From an uncultured Bacilli bacterium (lineage in GTDB: Bacteria > Bacillota_I > Bacilli_A > RF39 > UBA660), in assembly GCA_934102255.1 (NCBI GenBank), contig CAKOSN010000027.1, forward strand, positions 1 to 27,567: 27,567 bases of DNA, given 5' to 3'. Of this stretch, positions 8,260-17,055 are shown piece by piece. The notes below the pieces were generated by a model. The model saw nothing but the letters and a program-made list of their open reading frames with translations. It had not been told where the DNA came from and ran no database searches. Each line of letters begins with the position of its first letter. Position 1 is the stretch's first letter. The position numbers and the translations under genes were made by a program.

Positions 8260-9106
8260 CTTAGGCTTCCGTTTAGGAAAAGAAAAACTATTTAAATACA
8301 TTAAAGACTTTGGATTTGGTGAAAAAACTGGCATTGATTTAACAGGGGAAGCCAAAGGAATCCTATTCGATTTAGATAAAGTAGGTAACGTTGAACTAGC
8401 AACAACTGCTTTCGGACAAGGTGTTTCTGTAACGCCAATTCAACAAGTAAGAAGTGTATCAGCAGCTATAAACGGTGGGACTTTATATCAACCTTATATT
8501 GTTAAAAAAGTTGAAAATGCTACTACCAAGGAAACAATCAGCGAAGTAAATCCAACAGCTATTAGACAAGTTATTACCGAAGAATCATCTAAATTAGTGC
8601 GTTTTGCTCTTGAAAATGTTGTTGCTCATGGTTCCGGACGTAATGCTTATATCGAAAACTACCGTATCGGTGGCAAAACCGGAACAGCTCAAAAAGTAAA
8701 CAATGGTCGTTATATGGTTGGCAATTATATTTTATCTTTTATTGGTTTCTTACCAGCAGATGACCCAGAAATTGTCTTATATGTTGCAATAGATAATCCA
8801 AAAGGTGTAACTCAATACGGTGGCGTTGTTGCTGCTCCGATTGCTAAAGCTATTTTTTCATCCTATATTGAGCTAAACAATGTTCCTAAAAGTAAAGATA
8901 CCATTCCTAAAACCTATAACTGGTTGGATATTAAGTACAGTATATTACCAAATGTAATTGGTAAAACTATAAAAGAAGCAAATACTATATTAAAAGATTA
9001 TAAAATCGAATATTCCGGCGAAGGAAATAAGGTAATCTATCAATCTCCCGAACCAGAATACTATGTAAGCGATGGTTCTACTGTCAAATTAATGTTAGGC
9101 GATTGA
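8237..9106 (+). pseudogene. 3' part of a one-PASTA class B penicillin-binding protein (SpoVD/PBP2-type), split by element
   Basis: An open frame without any start codon before 8597 encodes the C-terminal half of a class B PBP, the transpeptidase that cross-links septal or cortex peptidoglycan. From SNPGFVNLG it runs through FGFGEKTGIDLTGE, AFGQGVSVTPIQ and the KTG motif (GGKTGTAQK, about 8670-8700). One PASTA domain follows (PNVIGKTIKEA to the end). The SxxK nucleophile region and the N-terminal dimerisation domain are missing, and the SxN motif is cut: the residue in the first Ser position is Gln. mraY follows directly, so this is the dcw-cluster PBP. One PASTA domain recalls SpoVD (PbpB usually has two). 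The gene is not obviously decayed after the junction, so it may be restorable by excision. Confidence 0.85.
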
Positions 9107-9132
9107 CAAGTAAAGTGTAAATAATTTATAAT
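9103..9132 (+). promoter_or_regulatory. consensus sigma-A promoter for mraY
   Basis: TTGACA (9103-9108) and TATAAT (9127-9132), both perfect, with an 18-bp spacer. The -35 overlaps the PBP stop codon. It gives a leader of about 50 nt before mraY and makes mraY independent of the split gene upstream. Confidence 0.8.
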
Positions 9133-9188
9133 TATAAACTGTGTTTGCAAGAATTTATAGTATAATAGTTTTAAGGACGTGAAAATTT

Positions 9189-10179
<991 letters not shown>

Positions 10180-10181
<2 letters not shown>

Positions 10182-10208
10182 AAGTACTACATGTTGGTAC
10201 TTTTTTTC
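10180..10208 (+). terminator. intrinsic terminator after mraY
   Basis: AAAAGTAC (10180-10187) pairs with GTACTTTT (10197-10204); the T-run continues to 10207. It overlaps the mraY stop codon. Confidence 0.8.
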
Positions 10209-10365
10209 TTGGTTAAAATATTTAAAAAAGATAAAAACTCAAAATATTCCTTACTATAATCTAAATAAATAATATCTAACATTATCTAATAATAAGAAAG
10301 TTTCTAAACTAAAAATTTATCCAAATATTTGATTATAGCGTTTAATATCTGCAAACAAAAAAATC

Positions 10366-10394
10366 TTGCATTTTTAAAAGTCATGTGCTAGGAT
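10366..10394 (+). promoter_or_regulatory. extended -10 promoter for the GT2 gene
   Basis: TTGCAT (10366-10371), a 17-bp spacer ending in TGC, then TAGGAT (10389-10394). The TG-n extension and the good -35 make this a convincing promoter, although the gene behind it is damaged. Confidence 0.6.
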
Positions 10395-10423
10395 ATGTTC
10401 AAATTTATTTCTAAGGGGGAAAT

Positions 10424-11457
10424 ATAGATAAAGTAAGTATAATAATACCAGTTTATAATCGTGCTGAACTGGTAAAAGATGCTATAAATGCAGCTTTAAA
10501 TCAAACTTATAAAAATATTGAAATAGTAGTTGTAAATGATGGCTCTACCGATAATACTTTAGAAGTTTTAGAAGAAATGGCAATAATATAAAAATTATTA
10601 ATCAGGAAAACCAAGGAGTTGCTGTAGCTAGACAAACCGGTCTTCAAAATGCCACTGGTGATTTTATTGCTTTTCTAGATAGTGATGATATCATTAATAA
10701 TATTTATATTGAAGAATTGTTAAAAGCTCAGAAAACAAACAATGCTCCCGTAATACTAGCAAGAAGATTTCAAATGTTAAATGATTTTATTACATTAAGA
10801 TATCGTAAATATCCAACTAATTTTAGAATTTCTGAAACTCCAGATTATTTACCAACTATCTGGGTCGGAGTTAATTGTAAAATGTTTAAAAAAGGTGAGA
10901 TTTATATTCCTGATTACAACTTAGTAGCCAATGAAGACTTAGCTTATGTTTATAATTATTTAGCTAAAAAAGACCAAATAGCTTGTAGTAATAAATCAGT
11001 TTATACTCAAAGATTTGCTCCTAATAGTTTAGCTCGTGATTTCATTTACGGAAATTTAGACCACATGGATAATACGATAAGACCATTAGAGCTTGAATAT
11101 AGTTTATTTAAAGAAAATGGTTTATTAGAAAAATATAATTCTGAATTAGAAGCTGTCTTCACCAAAAATATTATGGAAAGAGTAGTAAATATTAAACAAT
11201 CTCAAGAATCACAAGAATCACAAGAAGTAAAAAGCAGGTTAATTGGCGTTTTACTTAATTATTTAAGTTCGAGATTTCCTAATTGGCGCCAAAATAAATA
11301 CTTGCAAAAAAGATTTGTAGGCTTTCCATTCGATTCATTCTTTTATTTGAACCTAGCTTTACCAACAGCTTTGAAAACTCAAGAAATTCCAAATGCTAAC
11401 GGTTTAAATACAGTAGAAATGTTTAATAGAACATTAAAGAAAGGTGTTAATTTATGA
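10424..11457 (+). pseudogene. family 2 glycosyltransferase with lost start and a frameshift
   Basis: The frame from 10424 gives KVSIIIPVYNRAELVKDAI and VVVNDGSTDNTL, the nucleotide-sugar-binding start of GT2 enzymes, but ends at TAA 10589. Homology continues in the -1 frame: NQENQGVAVARQTGL and FLDSDD, the metal-binding DxD-type motif. A single missing base at about 10577 accounts for the switch. The expected start position after the SD AAGGGGGA is ATA (10424), not ATG. The downstream frame is open for 246 codons to 11457 and then overlaps the hydrolase gene by 4 nt. A run of three SQE repeats lies near 11200. The acceptor is unknown; secreted glycan or glycolipid synthesis is likely. Two lesions suggest true decay, but an assembly error at the frameshift cannot be excluded. 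Confidence 0.75.
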
Positions 11458-12248
11458 GTAATTATAGAAAAGGAAAAGAAAGATTTAAACCAAATAATTT
11501 AGGAAGCCTTTATGTAAAAGAAGGCTGTGATAAAGAAAATCCAACCATATATATTGGTGGTCAAATGGAACATCGTTTTCATATTTTAGAGCAAACAGGT
11601 TTTACTGGTGATGTTGGTCATAATATGTTTGACGGTTCTTGGTTTTATGATTATCCACTATATGACAATAAGGGTGAATATAATACTAGAAACTTTGCCA
11701 GAAATTTAACTGAATGTTTAGATGAAGCTAAGTTAGAAAATGTTACTTTAATAACAGAAAGTGCCGGTGGTTTAGTTGGGGCTTACGCTAGCAAATCTCC
11801 ACGTATACAAAAAGTTATCGCCATTCATCCTCCTATCTTAGGAACTCCTCTTGCTGATGCTAGAGTTTTAGAAAATGGTAGTCTTGATTTTACACTCGAA
11901 GAAAAAGTCCTAATGGCTATGTTAAAAATTATTGTTAATAGAAATTATGGCTTTGAAAAAGATAACTTAAATGGCGTTATGATAGATAAAGTTGACTTAG
12001 ATAAACTAATAGTATTATCATCAAAACTAGATGCTAAGAAAGATAAATTAGCTTTAGCTGTAAAATATCACGATTTAATTTTAAAAACAACAGGATTAGA
12101 ATCAGACGGCGTTGTGGTTTATGAGCCAAAAGAATTAGCTAGACTAGGTATCAAATATTTAGAAAATGAACCAAAATTAAACCATATTGAAGCTGGTGGT
12201 TATGACTACTTAGCTGATGTTTATAAGAGAAGTAGAACAATTAAATAA
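11454..12248 (+). CDS. alpha/beta-hydrolase, 264 aa
   Basis: A probable alpha/beta-hydrolase-fold esterase or acyl-transfer enzyme. The nucleophile elbow is LITESAGGLVGAY with Ser103, and plausible partners are Asp218 (ESDGVVVYEP) and His244 (KLNHIEAGG), in the right order and spacing for a Ser-Asp-His triad. The elbow reads T-x-S-x-G rather than G-x-S-x-G. There is no signal peptide, so it is cytoplasmic. The ATG overlaps the GT2 stop (ATGA), so the pair is translationally coupled and the hydrolase may act on the same glycan or its lipid carrier. The SD AAAGGTGTTAATTT is modest. The substrate is not predictable. Confidence 0.65.
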   Translation: MSNYRKGKERFKPNNLGSLYVKEGCDKENPTIYIGGQMEHRFHILEQTGFTGDVGHNMFDGSWFYDYPLYDNKGEYNTRNFARNLTECLDEAKLENVTLITESAGGLVGAYASKSPRIQKVIAIHPPILGTPLADARVLENGSLDFTLEEKVLMAMLKIIVNRNYGFEKDNLNGVMIDKVDLDKLIVLSSKLDAKKDKLALAVKYHDLILKTTGLESDGVVVYEPKELARLGIKYLENEPKLNHIEAGGYDYLADVYKRSRTIK

Positions 12249-12276
12249 ACTATAAGTATATTATAAAAAAATTAAG

Positions 12277-12301
12277 CAAGGTAGAAATATCTTGTTTTTT
12301 T
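12277..12301 (+). terminator. intrinsic terminator after the hydrolase
   Basis: CAAGGTA (12277-12283), a GAAA tetraloop, TATCTTG (12288-12294) and then seven Ts. It ends the GT2-hydrolase unit. Confidence 0.8.
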
Positions 12302-12357
12302 GATATGAAAATTTATCATAAGTTAAACATATTGAAAATTTATCGTAATAAAATTAT

Positions 12358-12386
12358 TTGTAATATTAGATTTTAAATGTTAAAAT
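12358..12386 (+). promoter_or_regulatory. candidate promoter for the prepilin-like gene
   Basis: TTGTAA (12358-12363), a 17-bp spacer and TAAAAT (12381-12386). The start would be near 12393, just before the SD AAAGGTGG. Confidence 0.45.
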
Positions 12387-12410
12387 GTAGTTAGAATAAA
12401 GGTGGTTTAT

Positions 12411-14273
12411 ATGAGACGAAAAAAAGGGTTTACAATACCAGAATTATTGGCGGTTATTGTTATTTTGGGCATTTTATCAACAATCGCTATCAGTTCTTAC
12501 AATGGATTAAGTAAATCTATGAAACAAAAAACTTTAGAAAATAAGCTAGAGTATTATAAAGAGGCAGCTTATGAATATGCAAGTGATGCGGAAATTGAAA
12601 ATGATACTGTTACAATCGGTTATCTAGCCGAGTTAGGATATATTGACCTTGAACATCCAGAGGCTATTCGTAATGAAAGAATTGATAATCCAGTAACTGG
12701 TGAATATTTAGATTGTCGTATTTTTAGTATTTCTAAAAACTTAGATGATTATGATATAGTGGATACTGGCGAAGATGATTGTAACTTAGCAGAAACTGAA
12801 CATCAACAGGCTGATGTAAATGCTAAAGCCTACATTTATATTGACGGTAAATTTACCGATTTAACTAATTTTGAAGTATCAGATAATTTAGGAGATTTTT
12901 CTAGTGAAGATAATTCAGGTACTAATGTTAGTGATACAGTAAGCGGGGTAGTGGCTGGCGCTATTGCCGGAGCTATTGGCAATGTTTCCTCATCTGGTAG
13001 TAGCAGTGGCTGTGGTTCAAGTAAGAAAAATAATACTGTTAGTGGTGCTGTTGGCAGTGCAGTGGGTTCTGTAAGTAACTGGTGGAAAAAAATTTCTAAA
13101 AAATGGAACTGGAGTAATTTCTTTCATATCTTTATACCAGTTGTAAATGCCGAGACTACTAAAAATAACTACATAACATACCCTTGGTCTAAATCTGATG
13201 TTTATGTCTTCTTTGAATTTAATAGTTCTAGTTACTCACTAAAAAACGGCGAAGTAACCTATGATATTGGCAGTACTAGGACTAATCAAAGTGGTAAAAT
13301 CTGCGACAAAGTAGCAGAAACCGGCTGCGCTAATGTTTTCAAAGTAGAAAATCCCTTTATTTTTGATAATTATGTAACGGCAACCGTTAATACTAAATAT
13401 GGCAAGATTTCTAAAAAAGTCCGTGTCCGTATTGATAAAGATAAACCCAAAGCAACCATTCAATATAGTAAAGAAATAACCAAAAATAATGTTCAACTTA
13501 CTATAGAAGGCAATGACGGTGCTGGTTCAGGAATAGCTGGTTATTATTTTGGAACTAGTTCTAATCCAACCGCCGAAGAATTTAACACCTTCAACTTTGC
13601 TTATATAAATAGCAATGGAACTTATTATTATGCAGTAGTTGATAAAGCTGGTAATATTTCTGATATTGAAAGTGTAAATATTGATACAATCGATAAAGAT
13701 GCCCCTAAAAGTTTTGTTACGCCAACCTCAAGAGATTCATGGTCCAAAGATGATTTTACTTTTAAGTTCGGTTGTTCATCTGATACCAGAACTGGTTGTG
13801 CTAAAAGAATAACTTATAGCATCAAAAATGATTCGACAAATTCATATATTGTTAAAGATAAAACTGTTGCTGAAACTGAAGTTTCTTATACTGTAACAAC
13901 CCCAAGTAATACTCAACTCAAATCGGTTACTTTAGAGTTTACTATATATGATAATATTGGCAATGCAAGTCATAAATCTCAAACTATTACAACTAATATT
14001 GATAAGATAGAAAGACGTTATCCAACTTATGACGATGATGATGACGACGATGACGATGATGATTCTAGTTCATCTTCTAATTCTTCCTCAAGTTCAATTT
14101 CTGGTGGTGGCGGCAGCGGTGGCTCTGGGGGCGGATGTCATGGCGCATTAGAATGTGGAATTGCAGGTGCGGTTGCTGGGGCCACAGTAGGTTCAGCCGG
14201 TGGTGTAGCAGGAGCTGTTGCTGGAGCAGTAGTTGGTGGAGTTGTTGGTGCAGTAATAGGAGCAAATCAATGA
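12411..14273 (+). CDS. prepilin-like surface protein with Ig-like region and glycine zippers
   Basis: A 620-aa protein that starts like a type IV prepilin: MRRKKG followed by FTIPELLAVIVILGIL, with the prepilin-peptidase cleavage site after Gly6 and Glu at +5 of the mature form. After a ~110-aa pilin-like head there are a Gly/Ala-rich zipper (GVVAGAIAGAIG), a Trp/Lys patch (NWWKKISKKW) and a second hydrophobic stretch. Then come two modules ending in DKAGN and DNIGN, like bacterial Ig-like repeats of adhesins. The tail has 11 consecutive Asp, then Ser- and Gly-rich linkers and a C-terminal Gly/Ala/Val zipper with a CHGALECG pair of Cys. ATG 12411 has the SD AAAGGTGG; GTG 12402 overlaps that SD. 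It is much longer than ordinary pilins. No prepilin peptidase or pilus ATPase is in the window. Surface display is inferred. Confidence 0.75.
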   Translation: MRRKKGFTIPELLAVIVILGILSTIAISSYNGLSKSMKQKTLENKLEYYKEAAYEYASDAEIENDTVTIGYLAELGYIDLEHPEAIRNERIDNPVTGEYLDCRIFSISKNLDDYDIVDTGEDDCNLAETEHQQADVNAKAYIYIDGKFTDLTNFEVSDNLGDFSSEDNSGTNVSDTVSGVVAGAIAGAIGNVSSSGSSSGCGSSKKNNTVSGAVGSAVGSVSNWWKKISKKWNWSNFFHIFIPVVNAETTKNNYITYPWSKSDVYVFFEFNSSSYSLKNGEVTYDIGSTRTNQSGKICDKVAETGCANVFKVENPFIFDNYVTATVNTKYGKISKKVRVRIDKDKPKATIQYSKEITKNNVQLTIEGNDGAGSGIAGYYFGTSSNPTAEEFNTFNFAYINSNGTYYYAVVDKAGNISDIESVNIDTIDKDAPKSFVTPTSRDSWSKDDFTFKFGCSSDTRTGCAKRITYSIKNDSTNSYIVKDKTVAETEVSYTVTTPSNTQLKSVTLEFTIYDNIGNASHKSQTITTNIDKIERRYPTYDDDDDDDDDDDSSSSSNSSSSSISGGGGSGGSGGGCHGALECGIAGAVAGATVGSAGGVAGAVAGAVVGGVVGAVIGANQ

Positions 14274-15550
14274 AAAAAGATACTAAAAACACTAAAAATA
14301 ATATTACTTTATATATCGCTATAATAGACGTTATAGTAATTATACTAGGAATATTTGCCTGGATAAAAATTACTGACAAAACAAAATATTTTAATAAAGT
14401 ATTTAACAGTAGTTACATCGCTAGTAAAGAATTTGTTTCTAACTTTGATTTAAGTAGATACTTAGAAAATAATTCTACTTTAAATATTTCCTTAACTGGT
14501 GAAAATAATGACGACCCAATTAAATTACAATTAAAAAATTATGTTCAAAAAACAATATTCGGTCTTAGTCTAAGTTATAAAAATTATGACTTAAATTATA
14601 TAGGCCAGAATGGTAAATATTACTTAACTTCAAATTCATTACTAGATAATACTTATGAACTAGATGAAAATGAACCGTATAACCAAATAATATCATTTTC
14701 TAATAATTCTGATATAACTGATAATATAAATAATATATTAAGAAAACTTAAAAATGCTTTAAGAGAATCCCTAAATAAAAAATACATTTCTAAAAAGAAA
14801 ACTAAAACTTTAATTGGCGAAAATCAAGAGAAGGTTACTAAATACTCATATAACTTAAATAAAGATTCTTTAAGTAAACTAATTAAAACTATTTCTAAAG
14901 ATGAAGATTTACAAAATGTTGCTTTATCAGCCTTAAGACAAAATTCAAAGTATAAAGATATAACTTATGATGATTTAGAAAAAGTACTAGAAGAAATAGC
15001 TATCGACGGTACATTTAACATTTATGTTAAAAATGGCAAAATTAAAAAAGTAAGCATTTATCTATTAAATACGGTTGAAATAGAGTATTATACTACTGAT
15101 GATTATGCCAAAATGACTATAAAAAGTGAAAAAAATCATAATATATTTACTTTTAACTATAACTTTGAAAATAAAGAATTAGCAGTTACTTTAACTAAGA
15201 ATCAAAATAAAGTTAGTGAATTTTTAATCGAAAACCAAGATAATCTCAATATTAGTTATAGTATGTATGTAAATGATGATAAAATTAGTGGAAAGATTAC
15301 TAATAAATTCAATGATGACTCTAAAGAATCAGGAGTCTTAACTATTAGTAATAGTAAAACTAATGTTAATATAGCTTACTCTAAAACTAAAGAAAACGAT
15401 ATCGAAATGACTGATTATGCTAACGCAGTTAAGTTGTCTGACCCAACTGATAATGAAATTGCTAAAATTACTGACGCTGTAGAAGAATTATTTAAGTCAG
15501 ATTTTATTAAAAACTTTATTGAACTATTTAATGGTCTCCAAGAAGAGTAA
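14270..15550 (+). CDS. single-pass membrane protein with large extracytoplasmic domain, 426 aa
   Basis: The product has a short basic N-terminus and one hydrophobic helix (about residues 12-33, ITLYIAIIDVIVIILGIF), followed by ~390 Asn-, Lys- and Asp-rich residues with alternating beta patterns, presumably outside the membrane. There is no lipobox Cys, so it is an N-terminally anchored protein. I do not recognise the domain. ATG 14270 overlaps the prepilin-like stop (ATGA) and has an SD AATAGGAG inside that gene, so translation is coupled. An in-frame extension upstream to 14135 is only the zipper-coding DNA read in another frame. Tight coupling suggests the two proteins form one surface assembly. 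Confidence 0.75.
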   Translation: MKKDTKNTKNNITLYIAIIDVIVIILGIFAWIKITDKTKYFNKVFNSSYIASKEFVSNFDLSRYLENNSTLNISLTGENNDDPIKLQLKNYVQKTIFGLSLSYKNYDLNYIGQNGKYYLTSNSLLDNTYELDENEPYNQIISFSNNSDITDNINNILRKLKNALRESLNKKYISKKKTKTLIGENQEKVTKYSYNLNKDSLSKLIKTISKDEDLQNVALSALRQNSKYKDITYDDLEKVLEEIAIDGTFNIYVKNGKIKKVSIYLLNTVEIEYYTTDDYAKMTIKSEKNHNIFTFNYNFENKELAVTLTKNQNKVSEFLIENQDNLNISYSMYVNDDKISGKITNKFNDDSKESGVLTISNSKTNVNIAYSKTKENDIEMTDYANAVKLSDPTDNEIAKITDAVEELFKSDFIKNFIELFNGLQEE

Positions 15551-15625
15551 AACTAAATATTTGAAATATTAAATAACTTAATGAATTAGATGATTAAAGT
15601 TGTAATTTTAAACTTATCTAATAAG

Positions 15626-15671
15626 AGTGTAGAACTACGTGAATATAGAGTTAGTTCTATACTTTTTTTTA
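15626..15671 (+). terminator. strong intrinsic terminator
   Basis: A 12-bp stem (AGTGTAGAACTA 15626-15637 with TAGTTCTATACT 15652-15663, one G-U) is followed by a run of Ts. It ends the prepilin-like operon. Confidence 0.85.
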
Positions 15672-15680
15672 AACTTTTAG

Positions 15681-15686
15681 TATAAT
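15681..15686 (+). promoter_or_regulatory. -10 box for the UgtP-like gene
   Basis: A perfect TATAAT just after the terminator T-run. The -35 region overlaps the terminator stem and is poor. The start would be near 15693, at the SD AGAGGA. Confidence 0.4.
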
Positions 15687-15704
15687 TGTCCTAGAGGATA
15701 TAAT

Positions 15705-16844
15705 ATGAAAAAGAAAATATTAATAATTTATGCATCTTATGGTAATGGTCATAAAGCTATAGGAAAATATATTGAAAGGTATTTTTTAGAACAAAATCCT
15801 TCTTTGGAGATAAAATGCGTTGATTTAATGGATTATGCGATGCCTTTAATTGGTAAAATAAGTCAGAAAGTTAATTCCTTTTTTATGTTAAAAACTCCAA
15901 TTATCCATGATATGTTTTATAAGGGCAGTAATACTGTTGTTGGTGGCTACGTTGTCGACCATATTTCAACAGTGTTATTTAAAAATAAAAAAATGCGTAA
16001 AGTTTTAGTCGATTTTAATCCTGATTTAACCATAGCTACTCATTTTTTCGGTAGTAGTTTGATAAGTCATTATAATAAGAAGGGCTTAATTAATTCGAAA
16101 CTAGTTACCGTAGTTACTGATTATGAGTCTTGTGAACTATGGCTAAATGATTATAAATGTGATGACTATTTAATTGTCGGTGATAAAAGCGAAGTACCAT
16201 TCTTAGTTAAAAGAGGTATTGATAAAAAGAAAATAAAACCTCTAGGTATTCCCATTGCCCCAATTACTAACACATCATTTAAAAAAGAAAACTTACTTAA
16301 GAAATTGGGTATTAAAGGCGACCGCTTAGTATGTACTTTCTTTGGTGGTGGTGGTAACGGTTCAACAACATCGATACCATTTATTAAAAGATTAATGAAG
16401 AATAATTTGAACTTAGATATTATTTATATTGCCGGTAATAATAAGAAAAGTAAAGATATAGTCGATAATTATATAAAGAATAATAACATTATTAATGTTC
16501 ATACTTTAGGATTTGTAACCAATGTTCCAGAGATTTTACAGGTAAGTGATTTTGTTATTTCAAAACCAGGTGGTGCTCAGTCAACCGAATGTTTATATTT
16601 TCATAAACCGATTTTAATGATAAATGCCAGTGGTGGTCAAGAAATAGCTAATTATAAATTTTTTACTAAAAATGGTTATGGCAAACGATTTCGTACGTCT
16701 TTTGGCTTAACAAATGAAGTGAAAAATCTAGTAAATAATCCTAAAATTTTAAAAAATATGCAAGATAATATGGCTAAAAATGATAATAGAGATGCTATGA
16801 GTAAGTTATATGTCTTATGTGATGACCTTTTAAAGAAAGAATAA
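15705..16844 (+). CDS. UgtP-like diacylglycerol glycosyltransferase (MGDG synthase family)
   Basis: A 379-aa GT28-type glycosyltransferase of the MGDG-synthase/UgtP group, which transfers a sugar from UDP-sugar to diacylglycerol for membrane glycolipids and lipoteichoic acid anchors. The N-terminal ILIIYASYGNGHKAI loop is the family signature, with the lipid-binding region after it. FFGGGGNGSTT opens the second Rossmann domain. The UDP-binding site is visible as DFVISKPGGAQSTECL, with GGQEIAN further on. It is a peripheral membrane protein with no transmembrane helix. The length fits the family. The start has an SD (AGAGGA) 6 nt away and a terminator before it, so it is a single-gene unit. 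MurG is a relative, but the ASYGNGH motif favours UgtP/MGDG synthase. Confidence 0.85.
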   Translation: MKKKILIIYASYGNGHKAIGKYIERYFLEQNPSLEIKCVDLMDYAMPLIGKISQKVNSFFMLKTPIIHDMFYKGSNTVVGGYVVDHISTVLFKNKKMRKVLVDFNPDLTIATHFFGSSLISHYNKKGLINSKLVTVVTDYESCELWLNDYKCDDYLIVGDKSEVPFLVKRGIDKKKIKPLGIPIAPITNTSFKKENLLKKLGIKGDRLVCTFFGGGGNGSTTSIPFIKRLMKNNLNLDIIYIAGNNKKSKDIVDNYIKNNNIINVHTLGFVTNVPEILQVSDFVISKPGGAQSTECLYFHKPILMINASGGQEIANYKFFTKNGYGKRFRTSFGLTNEVKNLVNNPKILKNMQDNMAKNDNRDAMSKLYVLCDDLLKKE

Positions 16845-16867
16845 TTATGTAAATTTTAGTATGCTGT

Positions 16868-17013
16868 ATTTAAAGTGATTAAGAAAATAGCTAAAAAGTT
16901 AAAAAACAAGAAAAATTAAAGAACGATAAAGATTAAAAAAATAGCGATTAAGTTTAAAAATTAAAATAACTAAAATAATTAAAACGATTAAAATAACTAA
17001 AATAGTTAAAGTA
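16868..17013. repeat. low-complexity A-rich repeat tract
   Basis: This intergenic region is built from related short units. Two 27-bp copies, 16960-16986 and 16987-17013, share the first 18 bases (ATTAAAATAACTAAAATA). An earlier pair, near 16876 and 16930, shares a GATTAAgAAAATAGC-type core. On the + strand the units read as Ile/Lys/Thr-rich peptides, but only a 14-codon GTG frame is bounded by start and stop. I see no promoter in it. It may be replication-slippage sequence ahead of the transketolase gene. Confidence 0.55.
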
Positions 17014-17055
17014 AAGTACAAATGAAAAATTAAAAAGAAGGAAAAAGTGGGAATT

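Noticed and set aside
13239..13496. Minus-strand ORF of 85 codons inside the prepilin-like gene (and similar ones at 14077-14379, 18666-18887, 21080-21301, 22615-22953, 24625-24894, 26911-27120)
   Set aside because: They lie antisense to well-supported genes, lack SDs and have compositions that mirror the sense strand.
14030..14065. GAT/GAC trinucleotide run as a phase-variation repeat
   Set aside because: It is a trinucleotide run coding for Asp, so length changes keep the frame; it may vary linker length but would not switch the gene off.
14135..14269. 45-codon N-terminal extension of the membrane protein (Trp/Cys/Arg-rich)
   Set aside because: It is the glycine-zipper coding sequence of the previous gene read out of frame; ATG 14270 has a proper SD and overlaps the stop as ATGA.
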